Shown: piece by piece, positions 39,401 to 52,134 of the stretch
Layout of the letters: each line of letters begins with the position of its first letter
Numbering within the stretch: position 1 is the stretch's first letter
Assembly: GCA_900088475.1 (NCBI GenBank)
Contig: FLMG01001693.1
Coordinates: 1 to 63,745, forward strand
DNA from: Hyphochytrium catenoides
Taxonomy: Eukaryota; Sar; Hyphochytriomycetes; Hyphochytriales; Hyphochytriaceae
Reading direction: 5' to 3'
DNA length: 63,745 nucleotides
The notes under the pieces: model-generated
What the model saw: only the letters and a program-made list of their open reading frames with translations
The model's database searches: none
What the model was told of the DNA's origin: nothing
Position numbers and translations under genes: made by a program

Positions 39401-40357
39401 TGCTCATACATTCAAACCAAAACGGTACTCAACCCCTAGAAACCCTAACAGCTATAAGAGAATCGCTCCCATGTCAAGTTCCCGTCCTTAGGGTATGTGA
39501 GGGACTTGTTCCGCACAGTTGAGGCATGGGCAGTTCCTAGGTTTAACTCAAGTCTGGCCCTAGGTAGGGGAAAGACAACTCCCATCATCTATGACTCTAA
39601 CGAAGAGGTCAGGCTTAGTAGTATAATTGTTAAGATCCCTAAATAAGCGAGACGTCCAATTGGCCTGGCTATCCAGAGCTTTGTCAGGAATCTCTTTTGC
39701 TGTGTTGGACAGTGCCCTCGTCCTGAAAGGTCATGCAATGCCGACTTTCTGGGCATCATGGCTGGATGCCAGGACAGAGAGTTTATACACATGGGTCGGA
39801 TGCTGAAGCCATGGACGACAGCTCAGCTCTCTTCCCAAGGTAACGGTCTTAGGGACCCTCGAATGGAAAGGCCGTGTTAGCAATCCAAGGTATCCACAGT
39901 CTTCTCTCTTCAAGCACAATTCATTGCCTAACCGGGAACTCCTAGCGTGGCAAATTCGTGTCGAGGATGCCAGAAACTCCACATATCACTTGTTCGAAGT
40001 TTGAAGTATATGTCTTGACGTTTCTGAAGCTTAGGAGAATGCCTGAAGACAGCGACTTCCTGATGACGGCTTCACTCATTAGTGTCACGAGATCAATAAA
40101 GAACCAATCGTGTCTGATAACTGGATCCTTTTTGTAACGCCCTTATCTTTTGGATCTTCACTTGGTGCTCTGTTATTATGTCCACTCTCGGCATCTTGGA
40201 AGGCCATCGTCAGTCAGAATGCCACTTTCAATCTTGCAGGTCCAGGGTTTACAACGTAGATGTCGTTGAGAGCAGGCATATTGAGTCCAAGGACTAATGA
40301 CAAGCCTTCATCTTATACGTGAACTTCTAAGATAAGCGCTGTCCCTCAGTCAGCGTG
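39401..40357. other. Intergenic
   Basis: About 950 nt without a supported gene. Frames on the minus strand (39589-39982) have no recognisable content or splice sites. Confidence 0.4.
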
Positions 40358-41408
40358 ATGAAGTTCATTGTGCTGGGCTTGCTGACGGCAGCTAGCTGCT
40401 GGTTGGCTCTTGGTGAAGCATTGTCATGGCAATATCACTTCCCGAAAGCCTACAAGCGGCGATTACCCTTATGCCATAATCCGGAGAAGCAGCAGCTTAT
40501 TGAGCTCTACAATTCCAGCAGTGGCACCCTTTGGAAGAGAAGCTGGCCTCTGTCAACTGATCCATGTCGGGACCGGGTAAGCAACAAATAAGTGAACAGT
40601 TTCAGTGACCATGACGCTACTCTCTAACATCGGCATGCCGTAGTGGTACGGTATTCAGTGCGATACGGATGGGCATGTTATTGCCATGTAAGGCTGAAGG
40701 ATTGCCTCTTCCTATGGGTACTCTCTGACTCATCAACTGTTATCTTAGAACCCTTCCTCAAAATGGCTTGACCGGAAAGTTCCCCGTCATGTTTGGCTCC
40801 AAATTTGTCCGACTACGTAAACTGTAAGAGTTGCGTTGTTACTTGTGCTCTCTCTAGCCCACTGTAAGCTAACGCCTCAGAGCTCTGGTAGCGATGTTAG
40901 CGGCAACTATCTTACGGGAGAGTTCCCACTTCCTCTAGCGGCGAGCTCGAGCCTCACAATCCTGTAAGTCTACACAGCCCATGTCATTTTGCGATCTAGT
41001 GCTCTTTAACCTTAAAACCGTAGGAGAGTTCAGCAAAACTATCTCACAGGTCACTTTCCTCAAGGGTTTGTTAAGATCAAAGAGCTGTAAGTGATAATTT
41101 GACGTTGACAGTGGTGCTCTATAGGAATTCTAAGCAGCCTATGATCAAAGGAAGGGAAGTCCGTACGATCTCAAAAGAGAGAAAGAACGAGAGGAAAGGG
41201 AGTTCGAGGAGAGAGGGAGAGACAGACGAAGAAAAAGAAGACTTCAGCTTCAACAGGGAGGAGACATGGTTTCCTTATGACCTAAACGCTCTCACGTCCT
41301 AGAGATATTAGCGACAACCATTTCGAGAAGTTGTCGGCAGATGTGCACAGCGTCATCACCTCCGGCGCATTTTATGCAAGCAAACGGTGCTGCCAAGATG
41401 AACTTTAA
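40358..41408 (+). CDS. Small leucine-rich-repeat protein with signal peptide and C-terminal QDEL
   Basis: Six exons: 40358-40576, 40644-40687, 40749-40823, 40892-40963, 41024-41086 and 41303-41408 (TAA), 192 residues. The N-terminus MKFIVLGLLTAASCWLALGEA is a clear signal peptide. An N-terminal cap (QQLIELYNSSS, DPCRDRWYGIQCD) like that of plant LRR proteins is followed by repeats of the LxLxxNxLTGxFP type: LPQNGLTGKFP, VSGNYLTGEFP, VQQNYLTGHFP, ISDNHFEKL. Introns 2-5 all cut in phase 2, and the last four exons start at the same point of the repeat, so these repeats are each encoded by one exon. The C-terminus CCQDEL resembles the ER-retention signal K/HDEL, suggesting an ER-lumen protein; secretion is the alternative. 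Ligand unknown. Confidence 0.82.
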
Positions 41409-41539
41409 CAAGACGGACGAAGCGACAGCTCTGTCTTCCATGACACCTCAAAGGCTATGAAGGACAACAGAATTTGTTTTTTACTTGTATGACCTGTACA
41501 ATAAATATTAGGAAGTCAGAGCCCCCACTTACAGGGACG

Positions 41540-42940
41540 CTACGACTCTAGTAGTGAGAGAAGCTGGTTCACCATAACCTCCGTCTGTGCGTCTGTCAGC
41601 CCTTCGGAGTTTAGGATAGCATTGCCGATGAGAATCGTCTGTTTCAATTCTCCAGAATTGACCCAGAATATGCCGTTGGCACCAACTGCAACTTCATAGG
41701 GGACTTTCTGGCCCAGAAGCTGCAAGACGGCGCACTCTGGGTTCATCAACCTGTACAAATACGAAGTCAGCACTCCCTGCACTTCAAGAAGCATCTTACG
41801 AGTTGATCATCACCGTCTGCAAAGCCTAGAATTTGTTCGAAACACCATTCCGCCATACAGAGGACCATAGGTTGACTCTCCCGTCATCCAGTCCTTCTTA
41901 ACCGCACCTTGTGCAGCTGCATAGAGGTGAACAGAGTTGAGAGAAGCTAAACAAGGGATGCAGCTCTTAGGGTTCCTCGTCAACTCACCCATACAACTGA
42001 GCTCTGGGTCCATGTTCTTGTTGGCTACCACGACCCTGGCGTAGACGAGAGCCCCAATCTAAGGGACGAAAGAGGTTGTGTGAGGTTTGGTGCTGCAGAA
42101 GCACTATGTGCAGGAGTGCCAAGTTCTCACCTGAAGATTGGGTCTGTTCCGCTTGGTTGCTCCATCAAACGACAAGACAGGCATAATCGCCGGCGCGCTG
42201 GTGAAAGGAACAGAGGGACAGGTCAGGCCACAATGGCTACGATGCCTCCCCAATTTCTATGTCGACATCCCCTTTCCCAGTTCGTAAAGTTGGTACCTCT
42301 CCCACGCCGTTATCCCTTTTAACTGATGCTAGTGCGATTGTACTTACGATCCAGCGAGGTTAACCTTATAGAAATCTGCATTCTTGTCCTCAATCACGCC
42401 CACCACAGCATCTCCGACCGTAGGGATGTACTACGGTGCCTTTCTTTAGCAAGGAGCAGTCCACAGTCTGACGGAGAGATAAGGAAAGAGATAGCGCCAT
42501 GTACTCACTCTTTTTCTGCTAAACTCTACCCAATAACGATGAGGCGGCCTATAGCGCAACATCCCAGCAGCCGTAGCCATTACTTTCCTATCGTTTTCTT
42601 GGAACAAGCCGGGCCCTACAGAGGATGCTCGTGTTAGTTGTATGAACCTGGCGTGATACATCATCTCACTTTTAATAACTCACCAAGTCGAATCTTCTTG
42701 CTAACGCGAGTAACCTTCTCGGTAACATCATCACCTGGAAGGACAAACACTGGAGAGAAGGAGAGGTCTACATTCTTTTCAGCCATCTTCAAGAAGGCTG
42801 CCGCTTGCTCTTTGGCATCCATCATTTGCAGGCCTGCCACGCGAGCTATTAGTCTCCTCCAATGTCTTTCTCCCGTCACTAGACTTACCTTCGGTTTCCT
42901 CCATATCAAATCCAGGTGGGCCGCTATTGACGTCGGCCAT
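41540..42940 (-). CDS. RRP40: Exosome complex RNA-binding subunit RRP40 (EXOSC3)
   Basis: Eight exons chain in phase: 42940-42889, 42833-42684, 42615-42509, 42430-42348, 42197-42131, 42058-41989, 41916-41814 and 41750-41540, 280 residues. The N-terminal domain contains VFVLPGDDVTEKV and GPGLFQEND. The S1 domain has YIPTVGDAVVGVIEDKNADF, LSFDGATKRNRPN and VVVANKNMDPELSCM, a near-diagnostic RRP40 string. The KH-like end has GANGIFWVNSG. RRP40 is one of three S1/KH cap proteins of the nine-subunit exosome core, guiding RNA into the channel for 3'-5' processing and decay in nucleus and cytoplasm. It converges on the LRR gene with about 130 nt between stops. Confidence 0.94.
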
Positions 42941-44443
42941 GAGACGATAGAGTGGCGTAGGCTCTACCGGTCGGTTTAATAAGCAGTTCTGAAGGATCAC
43001 GGTAAAGCAGAGGCCACTGGCAAGCGCCCGTCACACAGGGTTAACCCGGACTAATCTACAGACGGCCACCTAGGTAGAGCTATAGTTCAATACAGTGCAA
43101 TAACGGCCAGACAATGCAGAATGGGCTGATAAGGGAACGGCATCGCCACGACTCTCCGTCAAACGCCCAGCTTCCCGAGCTCTAAAATTGCTCTCAACAT
43201 AATAAGAAGCTTCCGTCTGGCTTCTGAAGATCAACCAATCGCTTCCACGATAGAGCAACTTATTGACCCACATAGACGTTGGAGGGTAACCCATATTACC
43301 CAGATGTAAATGCAGTTATCGAGCAGTGATTACCTTTCCCTTTATTTATCCATCTGGTTCCTTCTGAATCTTTTATTCTCTCGTCGTCTGCTTGATGTTT
43401 TGCTCTCTCTCGCTCCCTCTCTCTCTCTCTCTCTCTCTCTGTGTCTCTCTCTCTGTGTCTCTCTCTCTCTGTGTCTCTCTCTCTGTCTCTTTCTCTCTCC
43501 GGTCTCTCTGTCTCCTCTCTCTCTGTCTCTCTCTCTCTCTCTCTCTTATCTCTGTCTCCCCCCTCTTTCTTTGTTTTTGTTGTTCCTCTCTCCTCTCTCC
43601 TCTTCTCCTGTGTGTTCCGACTCACCCACATTGTCATGCGCTGTTTGTCTCATCAATCACTGATGGAAGCGTCAGAATCCAGCAGTCCTGACCAGCATGG
43701 ATTCTTCCTCTTCCTTTGTACAGAGACCAGCGCTGTCAGCGTCACCAGCGCCTATGATAAGAAGAGCTATTCCTCCCTCCTCTGCCCTGATGACTTCCTA
43801 CTGTTCTTCGCTCTCTCTGTCCTTCCCTCTCCCTAGCATTCCTCACAGCACTGCTGGGAAGACAGTCGGAAGTTCCTCCAGGTGCCACGATGTTCGGCTG
43901 TTCTCTCCGCGCATGGGGAGACAAGCACGATGGCTCCATCATGCACACCTCATGATGTTGCTCAAGCGGTAAGGCGGGGCCAGTCTAATGGAAGGAGAGG
44001 GAAACTTCAAGAAGTGTCATCCGTAAAAAAGTAATAGAGACTCTACTAGACTCACGAGCCTTGCTGGCGCACAGAGCGGCCGCTTTCTTTGGCATCATAG
44101 TGCTAACAAGTTCCTTTCAAAGAAAGAGAAACGCCAGAGGGTAGTATAATAGAGACAGAAACCTCCACCTGCTTCTTGCTTGCCCGTCTCGTCCTCTCTC
44201 TCTTCTCACTGTCCCTTCACGGCGCGCTCTTTCTTGACCCTTGTCTTCCATCCCTCAAACTGAGCTAGCTCTTTGGCGTGTCCTCTTTGGGCCTGACCCG
44301 GCCTTTGCCCTGCCCTTCGAGTCAATTTATTTATCGTTTACTATCATTTCTACCGTCATATTGCCTAGTCGTCTTAGCTTCTCTCTGGGTATTGAGCTGA
44401 TGGCTAAAGCCCCACCTTAGCCAGCGCTAGAGCCTGTAAATAG
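42941..44443. other. Intergenic with CT microsatellite and an unassigned open frame
   Basis: A CT/GTCT microsatellite covers about 43405-43545. A Ser-rich + strand frame at 43697-43972 (starting MDSSSSFVQRPALS) overlaps another frame that starts after a good acceptor at about 43837 and contains MFGCSLRAWGDKHDG. On the minus strand a short MMPKKAAALCASKA frame starts near 44095 with a good donor. None could be built into a gene, so this may hold a small gene or 5' exons of the transporter. Confidence 0.3.
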
Positions 44444-47400
44444 ATGACGGTAAAGGAACAAATTGAGAGCCAGCATGGCCTCTCGGCGGAGCTTCTTCCT
44501 GACAATGAGCAGCTTGAGACATCTCTACCAACGCCTGGACACGACGTGGTCGTGGATCTGAGGGAAAGAGCAAAGTTGCATTCTAAGGAGTCCTCCACAG
44601 TGTTTGATAGAGGTGAGAGCTCCAAGCCATGGGGATGTCGACATAATTGTGGGCTTTGCTGTTCCTTCTTCTCCATTTCTCTCTCTTCCCTCTCCTCACT
44701 CTCTATGTCTTTCCCTCTGCTTCTCTCTCCATCTTTCATATCTCTCTCTCTCTCTGATGCTCTGTAAGCACGACCTCGGATTTAAGAATTACAGCGTTGA
44801 TAATGCGTGAGATGCCTTATGGCGGCACGTCAAAGGTTCATTCTCTTACTCGCTATCGCTGCATGTTTATCTTGGTCTGTTTCCCTTGACGATCTGCCTT
44901 TTCCTTCGTTGTGGCGGCCTCGCCTTAGTGTTCCGAAGCCAAGACACAGGAGATCTCGCTGAACAGGATGAAGCGTGGCAGGAGCGCAGCTCGACAGAAG
45001 AACATGAGAAGCAAGACCCAAGAGCATTAAAGAATGCTTGCAGTCGTTATGTCTCAACAGTCCGTACTTTTTTCTCTCTTCCGTTCTCGTCTGTCTGCCG
45101 GCCTCGTGACCGTCGCTACGCCTTGCGTATGAGCGCAGGCATCATCCTCGCCTGTCCTCTCAGCATCACGGAGTATGCTGTGGACATGTGGGGCTATGCG
45201 GGTAAGGATCATGCACGATTTCTTGCATCTGTTGGCCTCTTTCTGCCTCTTGTTTTGCCCTTTTAGTCAGTACCTCGCCCTTTGCATAGCCAATCTCGCG
45301 CTAACACTTCCGTATCTTCGTCTCGCCCTTAACCTCTCTTCTGGCTAATCTGAATTCCTTCAACTCCTTGTGTTATATTCTTGTACCGGGGTCTATGGGG
45401 TCAACTTCTGAGCAATGAGACTAGCATATCGCTAATCTGCTTCTCCCACCAACACCAGCAACGTGGACAGCGATAACGGTTGTGCTACTTCTACAGCGAA
45501 CACTAGGAGGTGTGCTACTTCTTCACTTTGCTCTTCGACTACTTTATCCTGGAAATGCCAACGCTTGCCCCGCCACGCTCTCATCTCTTCTATCTCTTCG
45601 CTTGGGCGTTGTTCGGACTGTAGCTACCCCATATCTCTCCTCTAATTAACCTTAGCTATTTCTTGCTTCCTTAAAAAATCAGGCGTTCTCTCACTGTAGA
45701 GGTCACTCTCTTTAACGGTCTCCACCCTTTCTTCCCCTTTTCCCCAATACACGCACGCTTCTTTTCTCCTCCCCTCCCCTTCCCCATTCACTTCTTCCCC
45801 ACTTCTCTCTCTCTCTCTCTTTCTCGCCGCACCCAATCCCTACACAGCAACCATTCACAAGTCCATCAATCGTTTCGTCGGTACAGTTGGCGCTGCTGGG
45901 TTGAGCGCCGTGCTTGTCGTCATCGCGCTAGAGATTCCGCATACTCTCTCCCAAAGCATCTTGGTCGTTTTGGCTTGCACGCTCGTGTCAGGCCTCTCTT
46001 CCTACTATTTCTTCCATGAGACCTTCGGCAAGGCTTGGAAGTACGCATTCTTGCTAGGGAGCTTTAGCTTTGCATTTCTCTCCGTTCAGGCCGTCCAGCA
46101 AGAGAGCACTCGCGCTGTACCACTTCGAATTGCCTTCGTCGTTCTCGGTAGTGTGTTGACCTTCTTCGTTTCCAATGTTCGGCCGGACTATGCCATCGAT
46201 GATCTTCATCAGCTGGTATCAGCACAGCTGGTAGGTGTAGGCTTGTCTCCATATCTCGCTTTCTCTTTATCCTCTTCTTGCACTATAACTGTCGCCTTTG
46301 TGGGTGTATAGGCTCCCTATTGGCTAACTGTCCTGACAGCAAGTCGTCATTCTGCTTGGCAATTTAGGTTGAGGCAGCAGAGGCTGTGGAGGATTACTTG
46401 GGCAGATTCTATTCAGGAGAGATCCCTGATGACCTGCATGTTCTATACAGTCAGTACTACAAGCTTGGAGGAGAGCAAGAGAGGGGGCATCAAGAGAGAC
46501 TGCAGACGCAGGGGGTAGAGAGGATGCGAGTTGCATTTGCGACAAAAGCACACGTTGCAGAGTTGCTTATTCAGGCTAGATGGGAGTACTGGCGCTATTG
46601 TACTAGCTGGCGTCTCACCAAGAGGAAGGTAAGGAGACTGCGTGTGAACTATACGACCATTGGGGAGGATGGGCTTCATCTCAGGAAAATGACAGGCAAG
46701 GGAGGTCTCTGACTGGGAAGACGAACTCTTGGTCTTGGAAAGGTCCGAAGGAGTACGAGTGAGGGGAGAAATGAGGGCAATCAAGAAGAACAGAGACTGA
46801 ATGCTCAACACTAAGTTGCTTTGCTGCAGCTGCAAAAGGAGCTCCTCTCCCGAAGAGTGAATGCCCTACCACTGGTGTCCCTCGCATTACGGTATGCTTG
46901 CTTTTGTTCATGCTTCTTATCTGGTGTTATTGGCATTGCCAACACGAACTCTAGATCTGGCTGTGCTTGCTCTTGCTTTTCTTAGTGTTCAACGCTGGTG
47001 TCAACCCCTCAACTGATTATAGGCGGACATTCCTCATTTATACTCTGTCGAGTTACGAGTGGCTCTTGTTAGTGCTTCTTCTTGGCACTGAGACTCCCTT
47101 GGTCTAGACGACTACCCCTCCACAATCTTCTGATATCTGTTGTCCTCCCTCTGTTACTTACCGGCTTTGATATCCCGCTCTGCAGGCGTCTTTTCTTTGC
47201 TGTACTGGATTTGGACTCAACTCTCCGTTCTGCCCGTCACACTCCTGAGATGGAGCTGCGGAATGTCTTCAGGGCTGAGTTGCAGGAGCTCGTGGAGGCC
47301 TTTGCCGGTTGCTTGCGTCGTATAGCAGAGATTGTTAGAAGGCGGGACTACCTCATCGACGAGACGTACATCAAGGTGGAAAATACGCTACCTCATCTTT

Positions 47401-50400
47401 CATCCAATCTCTATCTTGCCGCATGGCTTCGCCCGCAAAGCTCCGTTCATATTTTTCCACGACTTCCATTGACAGAGAGCACCCCTTACTTGCCCACCTG
47501 CCCCCGTTGTGAATACTTTTGTCATTGAAGGCGCAATGCCTCTCTCTCAGACCTACCAGATGATGTTCTCATCTACCTCTTGCCGCTCTTCACTTAGTCC
47601 GCTAAAGATGACCCTACCATGGTTGATTTAGTGACGAGTCTTCGATCGGCAGAAGAGAGACTGCGAAGCAAATTGGTGAGGGAGATGTCTCCTGAGAAAG
47701 GCTCCCTTGGTTCCCGTACCATACCACGAAAAAACTCTTGCCCGCCTTCTCCTTACAAGCGGTCAATGTCCTCGCTCTCCAGCCTGCGATGTAGACAAGG
47801 ATCCTTTGACGTTGATGATGACGCACAAATGGCGGCATTAACGGTGCAAAGGTTCATCCTTCCTCATTTAACCACTTCCTATCTTTTGAGAAACATTCTG
47901 AGCGTCCTCGATATCTCTATATCAACCCCTGGATTCTCTTCATCTGATCGCAAGGATGGATCATTAAGAGAAGATGAAGATAGAGAGGAGGAAGCAGATC
48001 CAGCAGACAACAATCAGGTCGATGAGTCAGTCTTAACAGTCACAGGCCATGGGGATGCAATTAGGGCTCTGGCCGGTCTCTCCCCTGCTGCTGAGGAAGA
48101 AGAGGCTGACATAGAGTTGGGTCCGCGGAAGGGCCGTCAGAGAATCGTGTGTGCCAAACGGTATTATGACAAGAAACGGAGGGACTTGCGTGTTCTCATT
48201 GGCGCCTGTAAGGCGTCTCTTTCTCTCTCCATCGCAGCTGCGTTATCGATGGATAGTGATATTAACAGCACCTTCATGGGTTCGGTGCCTTGGGCTATCG
48301 TGCCTGCTCAGCTGTCTTTGGCGCTTATGGTTGGAGGTAGGACGGTGCCTTCTTTCCTATGTGTGCTCCCTCTTTTTCCATCTCTTTCTCTCCCCTGGCT
48401 CAGTCCCTGGCTTTGAGCGTCACCGTAATTGGTCGCTCTCGTGGGCCATAATGTCTACTCCCTCCGCTACTCTTCATTCTTGCTACCTTTCTATTAGTGC
48501 TCAATATCGTGGCTCACAGTTACTTGTACTGTCTTTTCCTTTGTATCTGATACAATCTCTTCTGCCCCACATCACCTCACCTTGACACAGAGACGGCATT
48601 GAAGTCTTTGAACTGGGGTTTAGGGACACTGATCGCTGCACTTGGGGCTGCATTGTTTGGCTATGTAACAAGCCTGAGTGGGCCATGGGCGATGCCGTTC
48701 TTGCTAGGGGCAGCTAATGGCCTCTTTATGCTATTCTTTGCCTCAGCTTTTGCAGTGAAGGGCTTCCTAGACGGTTGGAAGCAAAGTTTGACGATTGCCA
48801 TGTTCCTGTTCGCCTTTCTGAGCTTCCAGTTCTATGTAGATGTCATATCCTGTAAGTGCGAGCTAGGAGACTACTTTCTCTATGGTCCCTTGGTCCGTGG
48901 GCTCTCATCTACCCAATCTGCACACTCCTCTCCCGGCCAGCAGCTGCCTCTTTACGCTCTGCCGTTTGAAGAGCATACAACACCCTTTGATCTGCTCTTC
49001 TTTTTTTAGTTTCTCCCAGCGATTCTAGTTCACACAAATTCCACGACCTCTTACATTTTCTCCTCTTCCCTCGCCATGCCCTCACAGTAAACCGGCAAGC
49101 AGCGGCGAAGGGTTTGGCTTATCGCACAATGTGGACATTTATTGGTTTTCTCCAAAGCCTGGCGATTAACAGGCTCATCCTTCCCTACTATGCCTACAAC
49201 GAGGTGCATCACTCTGTATCTCTACATTCGGTATGTAGGCTGTGCTATATAGCTGACCTTAGTACTGCAAGGTGGAGCTTGCACTCCATCCTCTTGCCCA
49301 TTCTATTCTTGTCTGGCCCTATTCGCCACATTGACTCCGTAGATGCTAATATAGTCCCGGCTCATCCCAGCGAGCCCTAGGTCCTGCCCTTTCAAACGCT
49401 CTGTGTGCGTATATGGAGGGGACCATCAAGGATCCGGTAGACTCTGTATGGAAAAGGCGCTTTTACGGTACCGGGCCAGATGACCCCGTCCTCAAGGTGT
49501 TTCGAGGGATCTTTGAAGGCTTGATGGCTCTTAAGGGCACTATTAGAGCCGCAAACTTCGAGCCAAAGGTTGTATGTAGCAGGAAAAGGAGACAGAAGGT
49601 GAGCTTTTAGGAAAACTCTGTAAGAGAGAGTGAGGACAAACGGCACTTGTGGCTGCCAATAGTTGGAGCACTTGAGAAAATTTTAACGGCGGGATTAGCT
49701 AGCCCTAGGAGAAAGAAGGAAAGGAAAGAGAGAGAGAGAGAGAGAGTGAGAACGAAAGAAAGAGAGAGAGAGAGAGAGAGAGAAGAGAAGAGAAGCAAGG
49801 AGTAGACGAGAGCCGTCCTTATTATAAGAGCGCGGCCATAGTTGGGGACAATGAAATGGTTGAAGAAAAAGGATGGTTGTCTGGGAGATGTCAAAGAAGT
49901 TTAGACCCCAAGTGATGAGCGTTACATGCAGCTTGCAGTTATGCAGAACTTCGCGCTGGTCCTACTACGCTTCACGGGTCTGAGCGTTCTCATGGAAGAT
50001 GCCGTCCATAGCAGGCTACAGCCCTCCATTGAGCACAGGTAAGAGGGAGGACATGGGCGAGACTTCGCTAACTGCTGTTGTACGAGAACGCATTGAAGGA
50101 GAGAGGGACCATCACAGAGAGCAATACCGAGCTCGGCACCAAAAGTTCAAAATGAAGGTCTTGTCCCCCTTTCTCCTCCACAAACCGTGGATACCCAGAG
50201 CAAACAGGCCACTGGCTCCTCTTCTCACCCTTCACTGTGTCTATCTGTGCGCAGGAAGGAGTTTCAAGGATCTGTCTTCGGCCTAGCAGCAGCCCTCGCA
50301 CGCGGTCTGGATGCCGTAGCTTATTGTGTCTCACGCTCAGGACAGGAAGCAGAACTGAATCTCTCAGTGGTCAATGAATTGCAGGAGATGCAGGACCAGC

Positions 50401-50767
50401 TGGACGTTGCAGTCGGCAGGCTACAGAGTCAGCTCTGGCGGCACCTTTCACCTGGTATTTACTGATAATCTGTGACGAGGACCAATTATATCTAATAGGT
50501 TTAGCTGTGGGTTCCTTCCTAGCCTCTCTTTTCCTTCAGCGAGGGGCCTCTTCCTCCCCAGCTTGTCTCTTACTAAGATCTTTTGTAGGTGGACTCTTCT
50601 GTGTGGCTGGAGGACATCCTTTGCAGTCTCCCACTGGTGAGATCGACTTCAGCACAGAACAGCTGGCGGGCCTTCTCTCTCTTGAGAACTATCTGCATCG
50701 CCTTGTGAAGTTGGCTTGGATTCTGCACGTGGCACTAGACATGGCCAAAGACTTAGCTGAGATATAA
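44444..50767 (+). CDS. Two-module FUSC/ALMT-like membrane transporter
   Basis: Fifteen exons fit in phase and give 1,087 residues: 44444-44612, 44929-45201, 45459-45509, 45848-46230, 46368-46628, 46830-46891, 47023-47067, 47186-47375, 47598-48336, 48591-48851, 49088-49203, 49371-49598, 49932-50038, 50255-50454 and 50589-50767 (TAA). After a ~110-residue cytosolic N-terminus comes a first membrane block: MSAGIILACPL, TWTAITVVLLLQRTLG, INRFVGTVGAAGLSAVLVVI, LVVLACTLVSGLSSYY, AFLLGSFSFAFLSV, IAFVVLGSVLTFFV. A long helical and acidic cytosolic stretch follows. A second block begins near 48180 (VLIGACKASLSLSIAAALSM, SLNWGLGTLIAALGAALFGY, SLTIAMFLFAFLSFQFYV). The motif W-x-x-ITVV...NR-x-x-GT is shared with the aluminium-activated malate transporter and fusaric-acid-resistance families, so it probably exports or conducts an organic anion. 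Substrate and membrane are unknown. The start Met could be further upstream. Confidence 0.8.
49725..49795. repeat. GA microsatellite in a transporter intron
   Basis: GA runs on the + strand inside the intron 49599-49931 of a + strand gene. This is the opposite strand bias from most introns in the window. Confidence 0.8.
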
Positions 50768-52134
50768 AGAAGAGGGAGCAGACTAACTGTGATCACGAAG
50801 TTATGGCTTGGAAGGACATCCTCTCTCTCTCTCTCTCTTGGTGCTCAATATCCTCACAAGGCATAGACAGTGGACCCAGTGGACCTGTCTCATGTCGTGG
50901 GTGTCGCCGGGAAGTCTACCTACTGAACATTACTAGCACTTTATTTATATCAAATCATAGGCTGATGTGCACTTCATCCCTTAGTAATCTCGTCGAGCTC
51001 TTTGTGCCTCTTGTCAAGGCGCTATAAGAAGGGCAAACTCCAACAGGGTGAGGAGACCTGAGAGAGATTCAGAAGGAAAGGAAGAGAGCACAGTCAACAC
51101 AGAGAGCCGTCAGATCAGAGAAGAGAGAAGACTGGCCCTCCACATGGCTGCTGCCTAGTATAATCTATGGTGATGGTTCTTCAACGATCTCCCCGTTGTC
51201 CATTGAAGATAGAGACCACTGCGGATGGATGGCATCGCCACTCGGAGTCTCTGCATCGCCGTGACCCGGGGCCGAAGAGAAGCAGAGACCTTGACTCTCA
51301 TCTCTCATCATCTCGTCTCATCATTTTGTGTGGCCTTTCGGTTTTTGACAGTGTTAAACTTTGACAGTATAAATGTATGGCATCTGAACCGAAGAGGTGA
51401 TGTACACCATGAGTTATTATCAGGAACCCAATCGTAATGTATATGGAATACAGAGCTTGACTAGGATGTCACGACGTCCTACCCGCCAAGGTGGGTGGGG
51501 ATATATTGACTTGAGATAAAACCTTAGAGAAGGATGTGCGCCATCAGCGTGTACATAGCAACTTTCAGACTAATTAGCTCGGGGATACAAAGCAGTAACG
51601 ACCTTACATCGGGATTAAAAGTACCACCCACTCTAGAGCCACTCACCCCCCGTATGACAGAGCACAGTCTCTGCTAATCATTATCTCACACACCGGGGAC
51701 AAACTTCCACACCACCCATGGAACCGACGATGGGTACTCTTTGTTTGGGGAGCATTGAGGGAAGTCCAGCTGTTCACCTAATTTTGAGATCCGTTGCACA
51801 CGTTCGCACAAAACCACAGCCAAAGAGTTCGAACCTGCACCTGCCCAAAGCCTACACCAACGGTCGCCGATCAGAACTACATTTATTCAGAATAGACCTA
51901 GCTAAGAGGCAGAGGTCTTGGATGAATTGGATAGCTCATTCTAGATCAGCATGGTTCAGCTATCATGGCTGAACCAGCTTTCGCTGGCTGTCAGATTTTG
52001 CGGCAAAGGGACTGGCGCGGAGGCGCAGACCGTCTGTCTGCACACAATAACTTTTTCCCTTTCAACACCTCCAGATCATCTGAAGTCTTGTCATTGGGCT
52101 CTCTAGTCCCAGCACATAATCTATACATAGCACA
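50768..52134. other. Intergenic
   Basis: About 1.37 kb between the transporter and cytochrome c. An 84-codon frame at 51718-51972 has no features. The last few hundred bases should hold the cytochrome c promoter. Confidence 0.4.

Noticed and set aside
44763-44807. Extra transporter exon encoding HDLGFKNYSVDNA
   Set aside because: Including it breaks the phase; joining 44612 directly to 44929 gives a continuous frame (STVFDR then VFRSQDTGD).
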